Shown: positions 31,975 through 35,688 of the stretch, one piece after another
How positions within the stretch are numbered: position 1 is the stretch's first letter
Layout of the letters: each line of letters starts with the position of its first letter
Assembly: GCA_040905475.1 (NCBI GenBank)
Contig: JBBDRM010000068.1
Coordinates: 1 to 35,688, forward strand
Length of the DNA stretch: 35,688 bases
Reading direction: 5' to 3'
Source of the DNA: Actinomycetota bacterium
GTDB taxonomy: Bacteria; Actinomycetota; AC-67
Translations under genes and position numbers: made by a program
Notes under the pieces: generated by a model
What the model saw: only the letters and a program-made list of their open reading frames with translations
What the model was told of the DNA's origin: nothing
Databases searched by the model: none

Positions 31975-33401
31975 GGCAGAGAAGAAAGCGCGGCCTTGTC
32001 GACCTTGAACATCGACGTCAACGGGAGCTCGGAGCGGAGCTCGACGACGTCGGGGACCTTGTAATCGGCGATCCGTTCCGCCACGAAGGACTTCAGCTCG
32101 TCGTCGGTCGGCGGGTCGGATGGGTCGGCAGCAACCACGAATGCCTTCCCCCGCTCGCCGAGCACGTCGTCGGGGATGCCGATGACGCCTACGAGCGCTA
32201 CTTTCGGATGCTCGCGAAGAACGTTCTCGACCTCGAGCGGGTACACGTTGTACCCCCCGCGGATGTACATCTCCTTGGTTCGCCCGGCGAGCCGGAGGTT
32301 CCCGTCTTCGTCGATCCTGCCGAGGTCTCCGGGATGGAAGAAGCCGTCCGCGTCGATCGCCTCACGCGTGGCGTCGACGTCGTTCCAATACCCGCGCATC
32401 ATCGCGGGAGAGCGGGCGACGACCTCGCCGATCCCATCCTTGTTCGGGGCGAGCACCCGGAGCTCCACCTCCGGCAGGGGGCTCCCAACGGTCTCGGCGA
32501 CCGTGGCGTCCGCGTCGCCGGGCCGCGTCGCGGTGCACAGCGCGAGCTCGGTCGAAGAGAACCGGACCTGCACCGGCACGCCGAACGTCTCGCGGATCTG
32601 CCGGACGAGGTCGGGCGACGCCGGCGCGCCGCCGATCAGGATCGACTGGATGCACGAGAGGTCGAAGCGCCCGAACTCCGGGTCCATCATCATGAGCGCG
32701 AGCTGGGTCGGCACGCCGCCGATGTGCGTGATCCGCTCCTGCGCGATCAGCTCGAGCGCGGACCGAGCCGTCCACCGATCGGACATCAGAACCGTCTTCG
32801 CGCGTCGCTCGATGTGCGACGCGATCTTCGTCATGTACCCCATGTGCGTCATCGGCGTGGCCTGGAGACCGCTCGTGAGTTCGAGCGAAGGCTCCAAGGC
32901 GGATTCGATCCGGCGCACCGCGTCCAGAGCCGAGACGGTGAACGTGGCTCCCTTCGGCAACCCCGTCGTGCCGCTGGTGTAAACGATCGCGACCGGATCC
33001 GCAGGTGCGGCCTCCGCGTCGGGCGGCTCGGGGTCGGCGTCACCGAGCGACATCGGCGACAGCCGCGGCGTCGAGCCGGGCGCCTCGAGGTCGGACACCA
33101 ACACGCGTGCATCCGAGCTCGACAGGATGTGTTCGATCTCGCGCGGCCCGAATCGCGGGTTGATCCCGGCCGTCACGCAGCCGAGCCGCGCGACCCCGAC
33201 ATACGCGATCGGGTACCAGAACGACGGTTCCATCAGCAGCGCGACGACGTCTCCCGGGCGTACGCCCGCCTCCCACAGCCGGGCCGCGGCGCGGTCGGCC
33301 GCGAGGTCCCAGGCGGCGTACGTCAGGCGCCGGTCGCCGTGGACGAACGCGACCGCCTCCGGCTCTTCGGATGCCACACGGCGGAGCAGTTCCCCGATCA
33401 C
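31971..33401 (-). CDS. AMP-dependent acyl-CoA synthetase/ligase
   Basis: 476 residues of the ANL superfamily, activating a carboxylic acid as acyl-AMP and then acyl-CoA. The P-loop VYTSGTTGLPKGA is near residue 140; SSTELALC is the A5-like motif, GYWND and GRTKEMYIRGGYNVYPLEVE are A7/A8, and the C-terminal Lys lies in MFKVDKAAL. The protein is shorter than typical (about 500-550) but complete. GTG 33401 is supported by TAGGCT 6 bases upstream; no other start is close. It most likely feeds CoA-thioesters to the adjacent acyl-CoA dehydrogenases and thiolase-like enzymes; acid preference is unknown. Confidence 0.9.
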   Translation of the reverse strand: MIGELLRRVASEEPEAVAFVHGDRRLTYAAWDLAADRAAARLWEAGVRPGDVVALLMEPSFWYPIAYVGVARLGCVTAGINPRFGPREIEHILSSSDARVLVSDLEAPGSTPRLSPMSLGDADPEPPDAEAAPADPVAIVYTSGTTGLPKGATFTVSALDAVRRIESALEPSLELTSGLQATPMTHMGYMTKIASHIERRAKTVLMSDRWTARSALELIAQERITHIGGVPTQLALMMMDPEFGRFDLSCIQSILIGGAPASPDLVRQIRETFGVPVQVRFSSTELALCTATRPGDADATVAETVGSPLPEVELRVLAPNKDGIGEVVARSPAMMRGYWNDVDATREAIDADGFFHPGDLGRIDEDGNLRLAGRTKEMYIRGGYNVYPLEVENVLREHPKVALVGVIGIPDDVLGERGKAFVVAADPSDPPTDDELKSFVAERIADYKVPDVVELRSELPLTSMFKVDKAALSSLP

Positions 33402-33407
33402 GGCTGC

Positions 33408-33413
33408 AGCCTA
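33408..33413 (-). promoter_or_regulatory. -10 box of predicted leaderless promoter (AMP ligase)
   Basis: TAGGCT on the minus strand ends 6 bases before GTG 33401, the same spacing as at 14620. No ribosome site is seen. Confidence 0.45.
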
Positions 33414-33458
33414 TGACTCGACCCGCCGGCGAGCTGGTTCCTCGGAGGTGCAGGGAAT

Positions 33459-33497
33459 GTGTACCTTTGCGGTCGTTATACGACCAGAAACGTACAC
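33459..33497. repeat. 39-bp nested inverted repeat between amidohydrolase and AMP ligase genes
   Basis: GTGTAC (33459-33464) pairs with GTACAC (33492-33497), and inside it GGTCG (33471-33475) pairs with CGACC (33481-33485); both share the centre at 33478. TTT/AAA also pair, so 14 of 17 arm positions match. It lies 29 bases after the amidohydrolase stop, so on the minus strand it may be that gene's terminator, or an operator for the ligase promoter about 45 bases further on. Confidence 0.5.
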
Positions 33498-33525
33498 GCC
33501 TTCGGCTCGAACCCGGTCGTGGGCT

Positions 33526-34686
33526 CTATTTCGCGCCGTTCAGCTGGAACACGCGCGCCGCGTTCCGCCAGAGGATCTTCTCGCGATCCTCCTGCGAGAT
33601 GTCGCCCATCTGCTCCTTGATCACGCGCTGCGTGTCCGGCCACGACGAGTCGGTGTGCGGATAGTCGGTGCCGATCATGATGTTGTCGACCCCGATCAGG
33701 TGCCGGCCCTCGACGCCGGCACGATCGGAGATGAAGTTCGCGTAGATCGACTGCCGGAACAGATCCGACGGCATCACGTCGATGTTCGAGCCGGTCCAGA
33801 AGCGGTGCTTGCGGTGCGCGTAGTCGGCGCGCTCGATGAAGTAGGGGAGCCAGCCGATCCCGGACTCGGCCGAGATGAACTTGAGCTTCGGCCACTTGCG
33901 CAGGATCCCGCTGAACAGCAGCACGGCCACCGTCTGCATGTTCGTGGACGGCGCCAGTGCGACGAAGATCTCCGCCCCGACCCCGAGGCCCCCGAGTGCC
34001 GACACATCGGCCTTCCCGGAGACGATGTGGATCTCCGCCGGCAAGCCTGTCTCGCTCATCGCCTCCCACACCGGTGCCCACGACTCGTCGTGGAAGCCCG
34101 GCACGCCTTCGACCGAGCCCGGCGTGGACGGCAGCGAGATGCACTTCAGCCCTGCAGACGCGATCCGACGGATCTCCGCCGCGGATGCCTCCATGTCCCA
34201 CAGCGGCAGGATCCCCGCACCGAGCAGGCGCTCGGGATCCGGCGCGCACCATTCCTCGATCAGCCAGTCGTTGTAGGCGCGCATCAGGGCCGACGCGTAG
34301 GGCTTGTCGGCGATCTCGATGAACGTGATCCCCGCGAGACCCGGCAGCGTCGGGAAGCAGACCTGCGCGTCGACGCCGTCGATGTCCATGTCCTTGAGGC
34401 GCTCGGCCGGGTCGTAGCAACCCTTCCGCATCGCGTCGAAGGTCTTCGACTTCGGGCTGAACTCCTCGACCTTCTGGCCGGCGGCTGTGGAGAGACCGCT
34501 CATCTCGACCGGCTTCTCGGAACCGTCGGGATTCAGCACACCTGGGACGCGCCACGCCGCCAATTCTTCGGTTTCGATCAGCTTGGGAGTGCGGTCGTCG
34601 AACTCCTTCGGAAGGCGTCCGTCGAACATGCCGTATGGCTCGATGATGTGGTCGTCGGTCGAGATCACCTGATAGTCGCGGGCCAT
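33526..34686 (-). CDS. Amidohydrolase-2 family metal-dependent hydrolase/decarboxylase
   Basis: 386 residues, a TIM-barrel amidohydrolase of the ACMSD/decarboxylase-like Amidohydro_2 group. The first metal motif STDDHIIEP is at residues 9-17 (D11-x-H13); LPAEIHIVSG carries the strand-5 His, and GTDYPHTDSSWPD the catalytic strand-8 Asp. Similar actinobacterial proteins occur in lipid and aromatic catabolic clusters. ATG 34686 with GAGGAGG upstream is chosen; an open frame to 34752 runs into the promoter. Separate from the AMP ligase by 124 bases holding a 39-bp dyad. The substrate is unknown, possibly a carboxylated ring or cyclic CoA intermediate. Confidence 0.88.
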   Translation of the reverse strand: MARDYQVISTDDHIIEPYGMFDGRLPKEFDDRTPKLIETEELAAWRVPGVLNPDGSEKPVEMSGLSTAAGQKVEEFSPKSKTFDAMRKGCYDPAERLKDMDIDGVDAQVCFPTLPGLAGITFIEIADKPYASALMRAYNDWLIEEWCAPDPERLLGAGILPLWDMEASAAEIRRIASAGLKCISLPSTPGSVEGVPGFHDESWAPVWEAMSETGLPAEIHIVSGKADVSALGGLGVGAEIFVALAPSTNMQTVAVLLFSGILRKWPKLKFISAESGIGWLPYFIERADYAHRKHRFWTGSNIDVMPSDLFRQSIYANFISDRAGVEGRHLIGVDNIMIGTDYPHTDSSWPDTQRVIKEQMGDISQEDREKILWRNAARVFQLNGAK

Positions 34687-34721
34687 GGCGCTCGCCTCCT
34701 CGTTCCGGAACCCCACAAGCA

Positions 34722-34758
34722 AGTCTACGCCGGAGCCAACGACCTGACACATCCGTCA
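34722..34758 (-). promoter_or_regulatory. Predicted amidohydrolase promoter overlapping TGAC-N6-GTCA
   Basis: TAGACT (34727-34722, minus) is a good -10. A GTGTCA -35 candidate lies 17 bases upstream (34750-34745). It is covered by the dyad TGAC (34745-34748)-N6-GTCA (34755-34758). The same TGACAC....GTCA pattern occurs in the dyad at 26459-26482, in both cases overlapping a -35. Confidence 0.4.
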
Positions 34759-34830
34759 CATGGGATCTGAAGCCCTGGGATCCGGCGGCCTCTCGCGTGA
34801 CTGGATCTGCTCGTTCTAGCGAAGCGTGTG

Positions 34831-34859
34831 CCGGAACGTACGCGAGGCGTACGTTCTGG
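34831..34859. repeat. 13-bp-arm inverted repeat upstream of the last acyl-CoA dehydrogenase
   Basis: CCGGAACGTACGC (34831-34843), loop GAG and GCGTACGTTCTGG (34847-34859) pair at 12 of 13 positions, the other being a possible G-U pair. The core AACGTACGC-GAG-GCGTACGTT is perfect. It ends 51 bases before the -10 box at 34911. It could be an operator or an RNA hairpin of an upstream transcript. Confidence 0.5.
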
Positions 34860-34910
34860 ACCCCTATCGAGTGAAGGCACGGAACGGCTGCCACTATCTC
34901 CGGGCTCGGC

Positions 34911-34916
34911 TAGCCT
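34911..34916 (+). promoter_or_regulatory. -10 box of predicted leaderless promoter (last acyl-CoA dehydrogenase)
   Basis: TAGCCT ends 7 bases before ATG 34924; no ribosome site lies between. Confidence 0.5.
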
Positions 34917-34923
34917 TCCCGCC

Positions 34924-35688
34924 ATGGACTTCGACCTCTCGCCCGACGATGTTGCCTTCCGCGACGAGCTACGCGGCTGGCTCGCCACGCATACTCCGCC
35001 GGACATCGACGTCGCCGCCACCTTCGACGAAGCCGAGAATCTGCGCGACTGGCAGCGCACGCTCCACTCCGGACGCTGGGTCGGCATCCACTGGCCCACC
35101 GAGTACGGCGGCCGCGGCGCGTCCCTGCTCCAAGTCGCGATCTACAACGCCGAGTTGGCCCGGGCGCGCGCGCCGCAGATCCTCGGCCGCGCCGGCGTGA
35201 ACCTCGTCGGACCGACGCTGATCACACACGGCACCGAGGAGCAGCGCCGCCGCTGGCTCCCGAAGATCCTCTCCGCCGAAGAGATCTGGTGCCAGCTCTT
35301 CTCCGAGCCCGGCGCCGGCAGCGATCTCGCCGGCCTGTCGACGAAAGCCGAGCGACGCGGCGATACCTACGTCGTGAGCGGCCAGAAGGTATGGACGTCC
35401 TACGCGCGCTTCGCCGACTTCGGGATCGGGCTCGTCCGCACCGACCCGACGGCGCCGAAGCACAAGGGCATCTCGATGCTCGCGATCCCGATCAAAGCTG
35501 AGGGGATCGACATCCGGCCGCTCCGCCAGATAACCGGCGAGAGCGAGTTCAACGAGGTGTTCTTCAGCGACGTGAACGTTCCGGTGGAGAATCTGATCGG
35601 CACCGAGAACGACGGGTGGCGCGTCGCCGGCACGACGCTCGCCAACGAACGCGGCACGAGCTTTGTCTGGAAAGAGCAGGTGCTCCAC
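34924..35688 (+). CDS. Acyl-CoA dehydrogenase, N-terminal part (runs off the right edge)
   Basis: 255 residues visible. MDFDLSPDDVAFRDELRGWL is the usual helical start; LFSEPGAGSDLAGL (around residues 124-137) is the FAD/substrate loop, and KVWTSYARFADFGIGLVRTD and the ITGESEFNEVFFSDVNVP strand follow. ANERGTS near the edge has Glu where isovaleryl-type enzymes have their base; the C-terminal site is outside. The helical and TSYARFAD patterns resemble the FadE-type dehydrogenases of actinobacterial lipid and steroid catabolism. The leaderless-type -10 at 34911 fixes the start. Confidence 0.9.
   Translation, partial: MDFDLSPDDVAFRDELRGWLATHTPPDIDVAATFDEAENLRDWQRTLHSGRWVGIHWPTEYGGRGASLLQVAIYNAELARARAPQILGRAGVNLVGPTLITHGTEEQRRRWLPKILSAEEIWCQLFSEPGAGSDLAGLSTKAERRGDTYVVSGQKVWTSYARFADFGIGLVRTDPTAPKHKGISMLAIPIKAEGIDIRPLRQITGESEFNEVFFSDVNVPVENLIGTENDGWRVAGTTLANERGTSFVWKEQVLH

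Noticed and set aside
33480-33525. tRNA-like fragment: the minus strand reads GGGTTCGAGCC near a hairpin resembling an anticodon arm
   Set aside because: The T-arm stem pairs poorly (3-4 bp), the hairpin loop is 5 bases rather than 7, and no matching acceptor strand is found upstream. Not an intact tRNA; at most a relic.
1-35688. CRISPR array, insertion sequence, integrase, rRNA or long direct repeats
   Set aside because: None seen by eye; no spaced repeats, transposase or integrase motifs were found. The two RND cassettes are diverged paralogues, not recent repeats.

Overview
The window is high-G+C DNA with tightly packed genes, many joined by 1-4 base stop/start overlaps. It looks like the chromosome of an uncultured actinobacterium. 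Signs are a mycothiol-type DinB/MDMPI protein, an F420-type luciferase-like oxidoreductase, an alpha/beta-hydrolase fused to a class III nucleotide cyclase (as in mycobacteria), Tat-exported PhoX, and several leaderless starts in which a TANNNT -10 box lies 6-10 bases before the start codon. No rRNA, intact tRNA, CRISPR array, transposase or prophage gene was seen. No gene-free stretch exceeds 300 bases; the longest (34687-34923, 33402-33525, 23428-23549) hold the promoters and dyads listed below.

Region 1 (1-4401). A partial SDR gene on the minus strand is divergent from a four-gene plus-strand operon: heme-oxygenase-like diiron protein, lipoate-ligase-like protein, M20 metallohydrolase and LLM-class oxidoreductase. 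Region 2 (4446-5953). A leaderless stand-alone ClpX-type zinc finger overlaps the start of a hydrolase-cyclase fusion. Region 3 (6002-14584). A probable catabolic operon reads thiolase, aldehyde dehydrogenase, HyuA, HyuB, second thiolase and an MDMPI-like protein. HyuA/HyuB belong to the hydantoinase/oxoprolinase/acetone-carboxylase superfamily, so a ketone or lactam handled through 3-oxoacyl-CoA chemistry is the simplest inference.

Region 4 (14632-24956). A small exported pilin-fold-like protein converges on a minus-strand block. That block holds an uncharacterised lipoprotein and two successive copies of a cassette made of a mini-adaptor lipoprotein followed by an RND permease. Each mini-adaptor appears to keep only the membrane-proximal part of a periplasmic adaptor, and no TolC-like gene is present, which would suit a cell without an outer membrane. 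Upstream lies a three-gene operon: CGSGG/CAHC protein, SAM methyltransferase and membrane-anchored PhoX-like protein.

Region 5 (26410-35688). A divergent promoter with a CCAACTGAC-N6-GTCAGTTGG dyad drives a plus-strand acyl-CoA operon: a thiolase-fold protein lacking the nucleophilic Cys, its DUF35 partner, and two coupled acyl-CoA dehydrogenases. A ceramidase-like secreted hydrolase follows. An acyl-CoA/fatty-acid ligase and an amidohydrolase-2 protein lie on the minus strand, and a third acyl-CoA dehydrogenase runs off the end. A TGAC-N6-GTCA site recurs in the amidohydrolase promoter, suggesting one TetR-like regulator, not encoded here, controls both loci. Overall the window pairs lipid, ketone or polycyclic-acid catabolism with membrane export.
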